Shown: piece by piece, positions 31,488 to 42,246 of the stretch
Layout of the letters: every line of letters begins with the position of its first letter
How positions within the stretch are numbered: position 1 is the first letter of the stretch
Source of the DNA: Lepidodermella squamata
Lineage: Eukaryota > Gastrotricha
NCBI GenBank assembly: GCA_047495785.1
Contig: JBLDXI010000059.1
Location: 1 to 64,000, forward strand
Direction: 5' to 3'
DNA: 64,000 nucleotides
Program-made: the position numbers and the translations under genes
The notes under the pieces: generated by a model
The model's database searches: none
What the model was told of the DNA's origin: nothing
The model's input: only the letters and a program-made list of their open reading frames with translations

Positions 31488-32577
31488 ACCCTAAAAAAAA
31501 TAGAAAATTGATGAGAAAGAGATAATATAATTATGTAATTCCGTATTATGTAGTGCGTGAACAGGGGACAATTTGATGTGGTTAAAAAATAGCCGTAACT
31601 GGATGTTTATCATTATGCCTTAAAAATGGTTCATACTTGCGACATCAGATGAGAAAACTGCGCTTTTACTACACATGACTACATGCGGTGCGCGCGCCCT
31701 CGCTCGGTCCAAAAACGTCGCCCCACTTCGCTCCGCGCGCGCGGTTACACGACAAGGCGCCAACAAGAGCGAACGAGAGCGAAAACTGCTCGTGTAAACT
31801 AATTTTATACTAATCGTACCACTGAGCGCCTCTCATGGGCGGCCGGATGAGAGAGAGTAAGAGCCACTCTAGAGCGATCGCGCGGCCGCGCCCTAATATA
31901 TAATTTTATTGACTTCATAATTTAGTGCGTTATATTCTAGGTCGCGCGCCCCTCAAACTTCGACCGGTGTTCCGACCCGGACGCCGGCCTGGGAAGTTGG
32001 TAATTAAGCGGGTAGCCGGTTACGCTTCCGCGCCGGCGCGTCATGCGATGATCGGTAGCGAGGACTCGCGAAAAGGGCGCGGCCGCCTTTTGACCAACTG
32101 CGGCATCAAAAGCGCCGGCACCCGCGCGCAAGGCGAGCCCGGCATCAACAGTCATGTCGATATTACTGATGAGTGTTAACATTAGTGTTACTCGAGGCAA
32201 TAAAACAAGTACAGCCGACTATCACCTACTATCGCCCGATCAAGTAATTGATTAGTTATAATTTGCGGATGATTTGCCGATTAGATACCGACTTAGCAGC
32301 ATGCGGCTGTTTTATTAGTGGCCAAAAACGGCGCGATACTTATTGCGAAAACCGCAATAATTGGTAAAAGCGAAAAAACAGGCATTGGCGATTGCGAGGA
32401 TGAGCCCATTCGCCGATTATATTTAGCTTTTCTCACCTGAAAAAACTGATGTAAAGAATTAGATAAAAAATAGTTCATACATGCGCCTTTATTATATCAC
32501 ATCATAAGCAAGTTCCAAATCGTTATTTTTCAGCATTTCATGCACGACGCCAGATAATTTCAAAATAAGTGTTTTAA
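31488..32577. other. Intergenic with a GC-rich island (about 31,681-32,170)
   Basis: The spacer between A6 and A7 includes about 490 bp that is strikingly richer in G+C and CpG than its AT-rich surroundings, with runs such as GCGCGCGC. It has a short inverted repeat, GCGGCCGCGCCCT near 31,880 against GGGCGCGGCCGC near 32,075. Overlapping open frames on both strands here (31925-32200) reflect composition and carry no recognisable protein. A minus-strand AATAAA (complement of 32488-32493) serves A7. Its origin is unclear: it could be an unusual element, a promoter-type CpG cluster or inserted DNA. Confidence 0.5.
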
Positions 32578-34773
32578 TCACTGAATAATTTTCCGAATTT
32601 TTGAAGCAAGAGTTTTGACAAAACGTTCATTCCCTGCTAAAAGAGTATTGCAGCCACACGAGTCATCTTCAAAAATTCCAGCCAGAATAATCGCAACAGT
32701 CATGGCCACAATGTCGAACAGCTTACCGGTTTTACGCTTTTTGTCACCCAGGTTGTAGACGCGAATAAAATTTGCGACAATTTTAGGGCGGTCTTCAATT
32801 CTAATCGACACCAGAGCAGGCGAGGCGGTTACCAATGAGTGGAAACAAAGCAAAAGAGAAGCCGTATTTTCGCTCAATTCACGCATTTTCTCGAGCTCGT
32901 TAAGAATAGATCGGGCTAATTCATCGAGATTTTTGCGATATTTCGTCTCCAGTCGCAAACGGCAGTCACGACTGCGTAAATTTCGAAAAACAGCCGCCAA
33001 ACACAGCGGCGAAAAATGCGTAGAAACCCTCGTAAAATCAGTCATAAATTTGATCGTAGGATCGAATCGTTTACTTTCCATGAGTTTGGCGAAGTAGGAT
33101 TTGCGAAATGAAGGCGCCGATATCATAGCCAGGAGAAAATCGAAAATGATTCGGGATCCTCCGATCAACCGAATAGTCACATGCTTCGAAGCAGTTTCCA
33201 TTCGAGCGAGAACAGAATCGACAAATCGATCGCAGAAATATCGATTGTTAACAACGGATGCCGCAGCTGAGTTGTCATTTGAGTGGCCGAGAATAAATTC
33301 CAAGTAATGAATAGCCAGAACAAGTTGCTGCTCCCCGAGTTCATCCTTCTGTTCCAGATTTTCGAGATTTTCGAAGGTTAGCTCCAGTTTCAAGCCGATG
33401 AACGTGAAAATTGAAGACATTTTAACCAGGGCAGTATGTAAACGTTCAGACCCTGCTATGAAAGCCAGGTAGATAGATAAGAGGCCTGAAATATCGTAGC
33501 AAAGCAACATGGAAGTGACCACTTTGGTTGAAGTAGTATCTCTCCCTTTGATGAAAGCGCTTTTCCAATCGCCGAAACCCATCGAGGCAGCCAGGCATAG
33601 ACGATCGATGGTTTCAACGCATTCCCGATCAGATAAAGCTGTGAGATTTTTCTGAAATTTCTTACTACCATTGTCCGGTGAAATGTGATGAACAGCAGTT
33701 CTGATCAAAATATCCGGCAATGTTTCCCTCGAAGCACTGTGCTCACGCATGATTGATTCATCGTAAGGTTCTCCAGTGAATAAATCGTACAACGCGAGTT
33801 TGGCATACCAGCTCATGTCATTCAGAGGCGCGGTCGAGTCGATAAACTCCGGAAATTGGCGGAAAATGCAGAATATTTCAACCCACGACGTTAGCACATC
33901 AGAAAAGGCGCCTAAAGGAGCCAATCCAATTTTCTTCAGCGACTCTGGTTTCGTGAGGCTAGCAGCAAACTTGGCTACAAAAGCCCTCGCCCAAGGCAGT
34001 TCAGCTACCTTTGAATAATCGCGTAAAGCGTCCGCTGCTTCAACGACGAGCCTCGTAAGTCGGCCGAGAAATCGCAACTGATCCACATTCATTTCAAGAA
34101 AATCAGCGTTAGATAAAAAATCGCTTAAAAATTTGTTTTTCGCAATTCCATCAATAAATTTAGTCGCTTGATTGCGAGAATCGGGATGAGTTTCAGATAG
34201 CCAGGTCTCAAATCGAACCAAAAAGAAAATACTTTCCAGCCAATCGACTGGTTCTTTCATCTTCAGAATGTTATCAATGGGCGAGTTTTTATCATTCAGG
34301 TCACTAAGATCGCTCGCAGTTATTCCCTCAGGGTGAAAATGGCCATTTTTGAGATAGGCAGCCGCTCGTGAAACTCCCAGTTCGGCATTCGGAGGCGGCT
34401 TCTTATTGCCGTATCGAAACACCCGTAACCCGTAAAGGCTAACCGCCTGTTTAAGCTTGCCGATTTTAGCCGCTAGATCAATCATGTGATCCAACAAATT
34501 GGCGTCGAATTCACCGAAAACTTCACCGGCTTTCAAGTAGAGTTTGTAAGTTCCTTCAAAGTCTTCACCAGTCACCACCCGGGCAGCTTTCACTAACAGG
34601 TTCAATTGAGTCTTCTTCAACGCATCCATGGCTTCTTTGCCACCAGCTGCCCTGATTCGGACTTCATCGCGAAATTTAACGACATCAGCCCGGTTTCGTA
34701 ATTTTACAAATAATTCGCTGATTTGGTCAGATCCAGGCTCAACGTTTTTACCGAAAATAATGCCAAAATCCAT
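32578..34773 (-). CDS. Family A helical-repeat protein A7 (731 aa)
   Basis: This is a single exon. The ATG at 34773 is chosen because it begins the family signature (Met-Asp-Phe-Gly-Ile-Ile-Phe-Gly, Pro-Gly-Ser). An in-frame extension to 34902 would overlap the coding end of the upstream GT31 gene and has no family counterpart. Ala-Ala-Gly-Gly lies at about 42-45, followed by two TPR-like helical hairpins. The core reads Lys-Pro-Glu-Ser-Leu-Lys-Lys ... Gly-Ala-Phe, then Asn-Asp-Met-Ser-Trp-Tyr-Ala-Lys, Ile-Asp-Arg-Leu-Cys-Leu and Val-Asn-Asn-Arg-Tyr-Phe-Cys-Asp-Arg-Phe. A7, A8 and A9 form a subgroup by these motifs. The gap to the GT31 stop is only 79 bp, so the two genes may share a transcript. 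Function is unknown. Confidence 0.85.
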   Translation of the reverse strand: MDFGIIFGKNVEPGSDQISELFVKLRNRADVVKFRDEVRIRAAGGKEAMDALKKTQLNLLVKAARVVTGEDFEGTYKLYLKAGEVFGEFDANLLDHMIDLAAKIGKLKQAVSLYGLRVFRYGNKKPPPNAELGVSRAAAYLKNGHFHPEGITASDLSDLNDKNSPIDNILKMKEPVDWLESIFFLVRFETWLSETHPDSRNQATKFIDGIAKNKFLSDFLSNADFLEMNVDQLRFLGRLTRLVVEAADALRDYSKVAELPWARAFVAKFAASLTKPESLKKIGLAPLGAFSDVLTSWVEIFCIFRQFPEFIDSTAPLNDMSWYAKLALYDLFTGEPYDESIMREHSASRETLPDILIRTAVHHISPDNGSKKFQKNLTALSDRECVETIDRLCLAASMGFGDWKSAFIKGRDTTSTKVVTSMLLCYDISGLLSIYLAFIAGSERLHTALVKMSSIFTFIGLKLELTFENLENLEQKDELGEQQLVLAIHYLEFILGHSNDNSAAASVVNNRYFCDRFVDSVLARMETASKHVTIRLIGGSRIIFDFLLAMISAPSFRKSYFAKLMESKRFDPTIKFMTDFTRVSTHFSPLCLAAVFRNLRSRDCRLRLETKYRKNLDELARSILNELEKMRELSENTASLLLCFHSLVTASPALVSIRIEDRPKIVANFIRVYNLGDKKRKTGKLFDIVAMTVAIILAGIFEDDSCGCNTLLAGNERFVKTLASKIRKIIQ

Positions 34774-34852
34774 GAAAAAATGCGAATCTAAAACACCGTT
34801 ACATAAATTATTAGTATTTTTTAATAAAATAATTATATTATTCAATGAATTT

Positions 34853-35966
34853 TCACGCATCAAAGCCCAGACATTTGTAGAATCTAACCATATCTTCCGC
34901 ATTCAATCTGTGAACAATCTCTCTCAGAGGAGCATAACGACACAAATCGCTGTCCAAAGGACCATCGACTTTGGAGTGACTGAAAGCTCGAATTCTCAAG
35001 TGCACCTGACGGGCCGCTAGACCCGTGAAAAACGCGTCCTCATTCGTCAGCGAGTTATCTGTGTGTCTCAGTCCGTAGGGTATCAACAAATCCAAATTTC
35101 CTAATTGAAAAATATACGCCGTTCCGGAGCAAAATCGCGGAAAATACATGGGGGCATAGACTTCAAACGGTGTATAATTTTTGTCAAGTTGGTAACGAAT
35201 GACCCGAGAATTCGGCCATGCGCGACAATAGAATGTCTTGTCATCGGCACCGTTCCGCCTCATCAATCGACCAACTGAGTGAGCTACAGCGGGTAAGTTG
35301 ACAAAAGTATCATCGTCAGCTTTAACCACGTAGTAGCTGGACGGGTTCACCGCTTGATTTGTCAAGTTCAGTTTATGACGAATCCAGATAAAAGTTTCAA
35401 GGCTTTTCAGGGTCAGTAATCGATATTCATCGATGACGTTCAGAATGATCACATCGCCGTAAATCGAACTTTCATTCAGCAATTTTCTGTCAATTTCCGC
35501 TTCATCAGATGCCGTCGTATTCCGGGCTTTTCCAACGAAGAAGTAAGGTCCTTTGACATTTGATCCGATAGTTGCGGAGAGAAATCGGCGATTCGCCCAG
35601 GTTTGGCGAATGGCATTGCGGTTGACGAATCGGTCGCGGCCTGAGATGACAGCGATTATCAGTGGTATTTCAACAGGCCCGCTGTCGTAGGAGGGATCTA
35701 AAATTTCGATACGAGAAATCAGACAAAATTGTAGCAGATTTGATGCGCTTACTGGTGTAATATGTATTCAGCTGATTCAAGTTGATAATAACGCATTTGA
35801 TCGAAATAACCGCGAAAACACCTTAAAATAATGAATTATTCTCAGTCAATCGGCTATATGACTCACTTGCGAATATCAAAACCCCAATAATTCGAATCGA
35901 AAGCGATCCATTTTTACTAGGCAAATTCACATTTTCTGGGTCATCGATTGGAACCGTATCAGTCAT
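34853..35966 (-). CDS. GT31 beta-1,3-glycosyltransferase, type II membrane protein (337 aa, three exons)
   Basis: Exons are 35966-35867, 35821-35753 and 35697-34853, with introns of 45 and 55 bp. Total 1,014 nt, in phase. The ATG at 35966 is the first in frame after an upstream stop. A short cytosolic N-terminus is followed by one membrane anchor (about 24-46), which the splice at codon 34 interrupts. The Golgi-lumenal catalytic part has GT31 hallmarks: Arg-Asn-Ala-Ile-Arg-Gln-Thr-Trp (about 83-90), the metal-binding Lys-Ala-Asp-Asp-Asp-Thr-Phe-Val (about 182-189), Pro-Arg-Phe-Cys-Ser-Gly-Thr-Ala-Tyr, and Glu-Asp-Ala-Phe-Phe-Thr-Gly. The family adds galactose or N-acetylglucosamine from UDP-sugars in a beta-1,3 linkage; the acceptor cannot be told. 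It sits within the family A array between A7 and A8. Confidence 0.85.
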
Positions 35967-36590
35967 TTCAGCAAGGTCCACATTGAAATTAGTGCCCAGA
36001 GTCAAAAGTAACGATCTCCAAGAGCAGACGAGTGTATTTGTTTAAGGGAACATTTCTAGACCAGTCCTAGGCGAAATACTGCTCTAATGAAGAGCGCACG
36101 TTTTCACATTACGCACAAGGATTGGTCGGCGATTTCTGGCGGCCGGAAACGGCAAATGAGAAGACTCAACTTTGTTTTGCTTAAATCTCACGCTGTCTCA
36201 TTTAGTCACCCGGTCACCTTAACGTCAAGAAATAAATGTTAAAATTTTTTAATTCTGTCACATTGAACAAACTCCACCGGAAAGCAGCAGATTTGTAGCT
36301 TAAAAATGCAAAAATGCATAGTCAAATCACCCAGAAAAAAGCACTAATCAAAAAGAATTTATAAATCAATTAATGAAATATGATAGATTTCGGTACTAAG
36401 ATTTCTTTATTCGAATATTCAAAATTTCAAGAAGCTTTGAAATCCCAGCAATCACAAGTTCAAAATCTGATCAGATATAGGTAAATAAGAGATGCATAGT
36501 TAAGAGTGTAAGTAAGCATACAGCATTAACAATATTAATGTGAGAAAATTGGTGAAATTTGACGAAAACATGGGCAGAGTCAAATAACGT
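35967..36590. other. Spacer between the GT31 start and the A8 stop
   Basis: 624 bp, AT-rich, with no supported gene or repeat. Confidence 0.4.
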
Positions 36591-38807
36591 TCAAACCTTA
36601 ACAATCAGTTCAAGTTCTTTGATCAGCAATATTATCGATTTTGACTCGGCTTTGCGTACAAAAGTTTTCAACTTTGGATCAATCGAAACAAGCCAAGCGA
36701 GATTAATTGCAACAATCATCAAGACAATATCGATGTCTTTCGAAATTTTCTTCTGACGGGTTTTCATCGCGGACCGAAAAATGCGCAAAAAGCCTGAAAT
36801 CAGCTTTGAGCGATCGCTTCCTTCGAAATCAACGCTTTCAATTTTGACCAATACAGGGCATGCGATAAACAAGGAATGAAACAGTAAGAGATACAGCGCC
36901 GTGTTTTGAACACTGGCGATTTCGGAATCGATGCAAATCCGAGAGACAACATGCTGTCCGAGCTTTAAAAGCTTGATTGAAAATTTAGCAGCCAATCGAT
37001 CGCGGCAATCAAAGCTTGTCAAGCTGCGAAAAACAGCAGTGACACAACCCAACGAGAAATGTGATGGAACCTTCTTGAACTCACACAAAAATTTGACTGC
37101 AGGATCAAATTTTTCCTTATTCATTAATCTAGCGAAAAAGGAATCTCTGAACGAAGGCGCAGAAAGCAGAAAATCGACAACGGCAAAGATGAATTTGTGA
37201 TAGCCGGGAATAAGCGAAGAAATTTCGTGGCTCATCACAGCATCAACGCGACTTAACAGCTAGCCGACAAATCGCTTGCAGAATTCTTTGTTATTCACAG
37301 CGCGGGATGAATCTGGCTTTTCAGCTTTGAAAGAAATCAGTTCCAAGTTGCGAATCGACACAGCAAGCTCCGGCTGGCCAGAATCAGACGTTAGGTTATC
37401 CAAATGCCGACAGCAAAATTCGATTTTCAACGCGTAAAAAACGTAAATTGACGACATTCGCATGATTTCGGTTTGGACAGGTGTAGCCTTGAAATTCATG
37501 AAAACTCCGGCTAAAATGTTTGAAACAGCGCAGGTCAAAATCTGGGTTGTGATATAATGAGGAACGTAAGAGTCTTCGTTCTTGTTTCTCAAGAACTGGC
37601 ACTGCCATTCAGCAAACGCAGCCATTCCAAGCAAGCACAATCGATCAATCGATTCAATAACCTCTTTCGACGACAATTTGTTCGCAGATTTTACAAATTG
37701 GGTGTAATCGGGACGGTGCGGATTCCCCTGTCCCATGGTCATCAAGAATGCGGAGATTTCAGTAGCACCACTTGGGCTGCAGTGGGTGAGAGGATTGAAT
37801 GGGCCACCGCTGAACAGCAGAAGGAGGGCCACTTTCGTGCACCACGCAAAATCGTTGAAAGGCGGCATGTGATCGACTCTGATTTTGCAAGCTTTGAAAA
37901 GCATTGCGATTTGATACCAACCGTGAATAGCATCGTCAAAAGCTCCCATCGGGGCAATTGCCAGTCTCTTGATCGCTTCCGGTTTGGCGAGACTCAAGCC
38001 GAAATTTGTAACAAATTTTTTGGCCCATGGCAGCTCGGGGATTAAAGAATGCAAATCCAGCGCTATGCAATACATGAAAATCATTTTGGTAAATTGGCCG
38101 AGAAATCGGAGCTGGTTCAAATTCATGTTAACAAAATCCGCCTTATCCAACAAATCGCTCAAAAACGGACTCTTGGCTATCCCAGTGACGAGCTTCATTC
38201 CTTCATTTCTCGCCTGCTCACGAAATTTCGCTAAATATTTTGTAGCCCGCAATAGGTAGAAGAACGCTTCCATCCAATCAAATGGTTCGACAAGGCTCAG
38301 AATTGGATCAATCGGAGATGACATATCCATCGAGCCGCCAATTTCGAAGGGTAAGACGAACTCGACTGGGAAGTGGCCGTGCTTAACGTAGAAGTCTCCA
38401 AGTCGCAGGCCGGGTCTGCCACAACGGGGGTCCATAGGGCCGTAGCACGACATTCGAAGAGAGTACAGTCCAACAACCTGCCGAAACTTCCGTTTTTCCA
38501 GTAGAAGATCTGCGATGTCAGTGAACGCGAAAAAATCCCATTCTCCATCAATTTCCGCAACTTGATTCATGTATTTCATATATCCGTCATAGTCACCCTC
38601 GATCGAAGCATCGCCAGCTTTCATTTCCAATTGAAAAGTGGCATCATGCCTTGCATCGATAGCCTCCTGGCCGCCAGCCACTGTCTCCCGCAGTTCTTCG
38701 CGGAATAGAGCAACGGCTTCGCGGTTCTTCAAACGAACCAGCACATTGCTAACTGCATCTGATCCTGGTTCAACATTTTTACCGAAAAAAAGATGGTTAA
38801 AATCCAT
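36591..38807 (-). CDS. Family A helical-repeat gene A8, interrupted by one in-frame TAG
   Basis: The frame starting at the ATG at 38807 codes for 515 residues, meets TAG at 37260-37262, and continues in the same frame for a further 222 codons to a second stop at 36591. Both halves align end to end with A7 and A9. The stop falls inside the conserved Asn-Asn-x-x-Phe-Cys-x-Arg-Phe-Val block, where relatives have an ordinary residue. The rest is intact: signature (Met-Asp-Phe-Asn ... Phe-Gly, Pro-Gly-Ser), Val-Ala-Gly-Gly variant, the Gly-Ala-Phe core and the Cys-Arg-Asp-Arg-Leu-Ala-Ala-Lys block. This is a single nonsense change, so it is a very young pseudogene, a truncated allele, a sequencing error, or a case of readthrough. 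A9's probable poly(A) signal lies within the 132-bp gap upstream of this start. Confidence 0.75.
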
Positions 38808-38939
38808 CTAAATAATAATATAGAATCAATTTCAGTCATTGAAAGAGCTTTTTGTTTTGCGAGTTTATTCCGTAATGAAAAAATGAAAGATGAAATCATC
38901 ACAAATTTAGAATCAATGGAAATCAGCGTGAGAATGAGG

Positions 38940-41150
38940 TTAATTGATGACCCTTTGAAACTCGCGAATGCAACCGACCATCTTGCTTTGATCTTCAGCT
39001 TTGAGAGTTTTGAAAAGTAACTGATCATCCGAAACAAGCTCGGCGAGAATAATTGCGATTGCCATCAACATGAGATTGCCAGCGTTATCTCCGCCAGCGC
39101 TAAAGCGATCGACGAGTTTCAGTAAATATCGGCAAAATTTCACTCGATGAGCTGATTCCGGGAAAACCTGTTCAGTGGATACCAGCCACGGCTTAGTAAC
39201 GAATAACGCGCGTAAACACAACAAAAAGGAACAAATTTGCTCATCATCAGCGGTATCAGAATTTTTCTTCAAATTCCAAACAAGGCTCTGGGCAAATTTT
39301 GAAAATTGCGGCCCATATTTCGCAGCCAATCTAGTTCGATTTTCCGCACGTTCCAACCTCCGAAAAGTAGCAGCCAGGTAAATAGAAGGGTAAATCTTGC
39401 TGTTGTTCTCAAAAGCACATAAAAATTCAATTGCTGGATCAAATCGCTCACTCTGCATCAGTTCTGCGAAGTAAGAGCCGTTGAAGCTAGGCGTCGAAAA
39501 CAAATTAAACAGGAAGTCAAACAGCTGCTTTGGGCCGAAAGCGAACAGCAACGCTGGATGTTTGGACACGGCTTCAATATTACGAATCACTGAGTCGAAA
39601 AATCGATCGCAGAAATCTCGGTTGTTCACGACAGACGATGCACCCGGGCTTTTCGCGTCTTGAAAAATGACACCAAGGTTTCGAATGCAAACTGCCAACG
39701 CAGGCCGGCCGAAATCAGAGTTGAGTTTATCCAAATTTTGGCAGCAAAATTCGAGTTTCAAAGCGTAGAATACGAAAATTGACGGGATCTGCCATAACAC
39801 TTTCTGTTTCGAGGTTCCCATCAAATTCCAGTGGATGAAATTGAACAGATTCGAGACATCAGAATTCAGATCACGAAGTGTGTTTACTCGTTTTGTAGCA
39901 GCCTCTTCGGCCGGTTCTATGAACTCATTTTTCCATTCAGCAAACGCTATCATGCCAAGTAAGCAGAGGCGATCGATTGTAGCCGCCATTTCCTGATCGG
40001 AAAATTCTTCGAAATTCCGGAAAAAATCGTTCGAATAAGGCAACCGAGAAAATTTATCGGCAAGTTTGATCACAATACTTGCGCAATCAAGCATTTCTTT
40101 CTTGCGAGATTTTACGGCCATAACATCAACTGGGCTTTTACCAAATAGGAAAAGTAGCGCGACCTTTGAATACCAGGACATATCATTGAATGGGGGAGTG
40201 GTATCAAGTCGAATTTCGCAATTTGAAAATAGAATAATGAAATCCATCCACCCGCAAATGATGTCATCGAAAGCATCGAGTGGGGCATGGGCGAGTCGTT
40301 TCATCGAATTCGGTTTAGCTAGACTAGAGCCAAAAGTGGTAAGAAACGATTTAGCCCAAGGTTGCTCGCATAAAAGCGGCCGTAACTCGAATTTTTTCGC
40401 CCACTCAATGACGCAACGAGTGAAACGTCCAATGAAATAAAGCTGAAGGATATCCATCTCAGCAAAGTCAGCTTTACCAAGTAAATCACTCAAATATTGG
40501 TTGTTTGACACCGTTTTAATGAATCTTCTTGCTTCAGATGCAGCCTCAGGATAGCCATGATCAAGCCAGAGTCCTAGTTTGTTCAAATAAAACAACCCTT
40601 CAAGCAATGAGGTCGTTCTATCCAAGCTCAAAACCGCGTCAATGTGCGACGATTTATTGCTGAGAACCAAATCCATGTCGCATCGTTTGATTGATGTCAG
40701 AAACGGCATGAAACGGTTTAAGGTTGAAAACGCTTCAACCTGGTGTTGCGGACCCATTTTCAGCAGGTCGTTTGTTTCATCTCTACCATATCCAATAATT
40801 CTCAGGTAGTAAATGCCCTGGGCGTGTTTGCCTTCCCCGGCACCCATGAAAAGGTCAAAAGTTGTGTCGAACAAACGGCGATCAAAACCGCCTGAAACTT
40901 GGACGGCTTGGAACATTTTATTCAAAGCCAGATCGTATTCTTGTTTGATTGCGGCGTCAGCCGATTCTCTGACCAGTTTTTTGACAGTTTCCTCCCTGGC
41001 TGCAATCGATTCAGGGCCACCTGCAGCTCTTTCGCGAACTTCACAGCGGAAATTTTCGACATCTTCCCGTGTTTTCAATCGGATCAACAATTTTCCGACT
41101 TGATCGGAGCCAGGATCAATATCATCTCCGAAAATAAGACGATAATCCAT
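38940..41150 (-). CDS. Family A helical-repeat protein A9 (736 aa)
   Basis: This is a single exon. The ATG at 41150 begins the signature (Met-Asp-Tyr-Arg-Leu-Ile-Phe-Gly, Pro-Gly-Ser); an open extension upstream to 41225 has no counterpart in the family. Ala-Ala-Gly-Gly follows near 43. The subgroup motifs shared with A7 and A8 are present: Lys-Ala-Asp-Phe-Ala-Glu-Met, Pro-Phe-Asn-Asp-Met-Ser-Trp-Tyr-Ser-Lys, Ile-Asp-Arg-Leu-Cys-Leu-Leu-Gly-Met-Ile-Ala-Phe-Ala-Glu-Trp and Ser-Tyr-Phe-Ala-Glu-Leu-Met. It is helical throughout, without a signal peptide or membrane helix. A minus-strand AATAAA at the complement of 38864-38869 lies about 70 nt downstream. Function is unknown. Confidence 0.85.
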   Translation of the reverse strand: MDYRLIFGDDIDPGSDQVGKLLIRLKTREDVENFRCEVRERAAGGPESIAAREETVKKLVRESADAAIKQEYDLALNKMFQAVQVSGGFDRRLFDTTFDLFMGAGEGKHAQGIYYLRIIGYGRDETNDLLKMGPQHQVEAFSTLNRFMPFLTSIKRCDMDLVLSNKSSHIDAVLSLDRTTSLLEGLFYLNKLGLWLDHGYPEAASEARRFIKTVSNNQYLSDLLGKADFAEMDILQLYFIGRFTRCVIEWAKKFELRPLLCEQPWAKSFLTTFGSSLAKPNSMKRLAHAPLDAFDDIICGWMDFIILFSNCEIRLDTTPPFNDMSWYSKVALLFLFGKSPVDVMAVKSRKKEMLDCASIVIKLADKFSRLPYSNDFFRNFEEFSDQEMAATIDRLCLLGMIAFAEWKNEFIEPAEEAATKRVNTLRDLNSDVSNLFNFIHWNLMGTSKQKVLWQIPSIFVFYALKLEFCCQNLDKLNSDFGRPALAVCIRNLGVIFQDAKSPGASSVVNNRDFCDRFFDSVIRNIEAVSKHPALLFAFGPKQLFDFLFNLFSTPSFNGSYFAELMQSERFDPAIEFLCAFENNSKIYPSIYLAATFRRLERAENRTRLAAKYGPQFSKFAQSLVWNLKKNSDTADDEQICSFLLCLRALFVTKPWLVSTEQVFPESAHRVKFCRYLLKLVDRFSAGGDNAGNLMLMAIAIILAELVSDDQLLFKTLKAEDQSKMVGCIREFQRVIN

Positions 41151-41664
41151 ATCTACTGCAAACATTAAAACGATGAAATACCTAGAATTAAGGTTAATAG
41201 TGGACGGATAAGATCCGAATGCCAAGAAAAATTGACTGTAAATGACGATTGATAAAAGCTATGAAACCAAAAATCGATCAACGATAGTATCGATAATATC
41301 CTTGATAAGAACTCCGCTTCAAATTCAGCTTTTTCATTGGAATTTCTCGATCTCCACCCTGTTAAGAAAACCGTGCATTAATGAAATTGATGGCCGGGTT
41401 TCTTCTCGTTCTTCTGCGAATTTCTTGAATTTAAAAACATGAACCTTCTGTCTTCATTAGAAAATTTTCTGAAGAAATTAAAAAAATCTGAAAAACGATG
41501 AAATAGTATTATACAACCTGGAATTAAGCTAAAACACCGATATAAATGTTTATTTTGTAGATAAAAAATATATGGTCAAATAATAAATTTTAAGTAGCGT
41601 ATAACAACAAAGTGTGACTCAAATCTCTTCAATAATCAGTGATCGAACTTCAAAAACAAAAGTT
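41151..41664. other. Intergenic between A9 and the SANTA-like gene
   Basis: 514 bp, AT-rich. A minus-strand AATAAA (complement of 41549-41554) lies about 110 nt beyond the SANTA-like gene stop. Nothing else is seen. Confidence 0.45.
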
Positions 41665-42045
41665 TCATGAGGCGTAAAATGAAATAAGCGTAGCAACTAG
41701 TTCTCGAATGTCAGTTCTGTAGTCTTCAGGTAGCGTCTTCAGGTAAGTTATTTCGTCGTCAATCATTTCGAGTAAATTCGGAGGAAGCCCGTCGGCAACA
41801 GCGTCGGCAAATTTCTGGCCCAGTCCGAAGATGACCATATTTTTGGCATTTCCTCGCCCATCAAGGTGAATAAACTTTCCAGAACGAGTTCTCACGACAT
41901 TGGAAGAAATCCGTTCAGCGATGAGGGTAGTGTAACCTCTACCCCGCTTTTTCGACAAAAATCCTTCAACAATGCAGCCGCGAAAATTTTGCTCTGGAAT
42001 GATGCTCCAATCGCTTAGAATCAAATCAACTTTGTACGAGGTCAT
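41665..42045 (-). CDS. Small SANTA-domain-like protein (126 aa)
   Basis: This is a single exon. The ATG at 42045 is preferred to an upstream in-frame TTG. Residues about 5-90 fit the SANTA pattern known from KNL-2/MIS18BP1, which guides CENP-A loading at centromeres: Leu-Ser-Asp-Trp-Ser-Ile near the start, Cys-Ile-Val-Glu-Gly-Phe, Leu-Ile-Ala-Glu-Arg-Ile, Val-Arg-Thr-Arg-Ser-Gly-Lys, Leu-Asp-Gly and a final Gly-Leu-Pro-Pro-Asn where classic members have Gly-Phe-Pro-x-x-Trp. The protein is little more than this domain plus a 35-residue helical tail and lacks the Myb/SANT region of full-length members. It sits between family A genes on the same strand (201 bp from A10). The assignment is by eye and moderate. 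Confidence 0.55.
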   Translation of the reverse strand: MTSYKVDLILSDWSIIPEQNFRGCIVEGFLSKKRGRGYTTLIAERISSNVVRTRSGKFIHLDGRGNAKNMVIFGLGQKFADAVADGLPPNLLEMIDDEITYLKTLPEDYRTDIRELVATLISFYAS

Positions 42046-42246
42046 TGTCAACAGAAAAATAAAATTTGAAATATAAAACAACAAAAATCTAAAATTAAAT
42101 CAGAGATTAAAAAATATTTGCCAGCAAGTACAATGATAAATGGATGGATATATAACTGTGCGTAGACAAGGATAACACTCGATTATAAGATGGTACAATT
42201 TAAAAGTTTGTAAATCAACAAGAAAGTCAACAACGAATGCAGCGAT

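Noticed and set aside
31925-32200. Overlapping frames on both strands in the GC-rich island
   Set aside because: High GC lowers stop frequency in all frames; neither translation has recognisable features.
34774-34902. N-terminal extension of A7 by 43 codons
   Set aside because: It has no counterpart in other family members and overlaps the coding end of the upstream GT31 gene; the conserved ATG at 34773 is the better start.
41151-41225. N-terminal extension of A9 by 25 codons
   Set aside because: The family signature starts at the ATG at 41150; the upstream part has no family counterpart and looks like 5' UTR that happens to be open.
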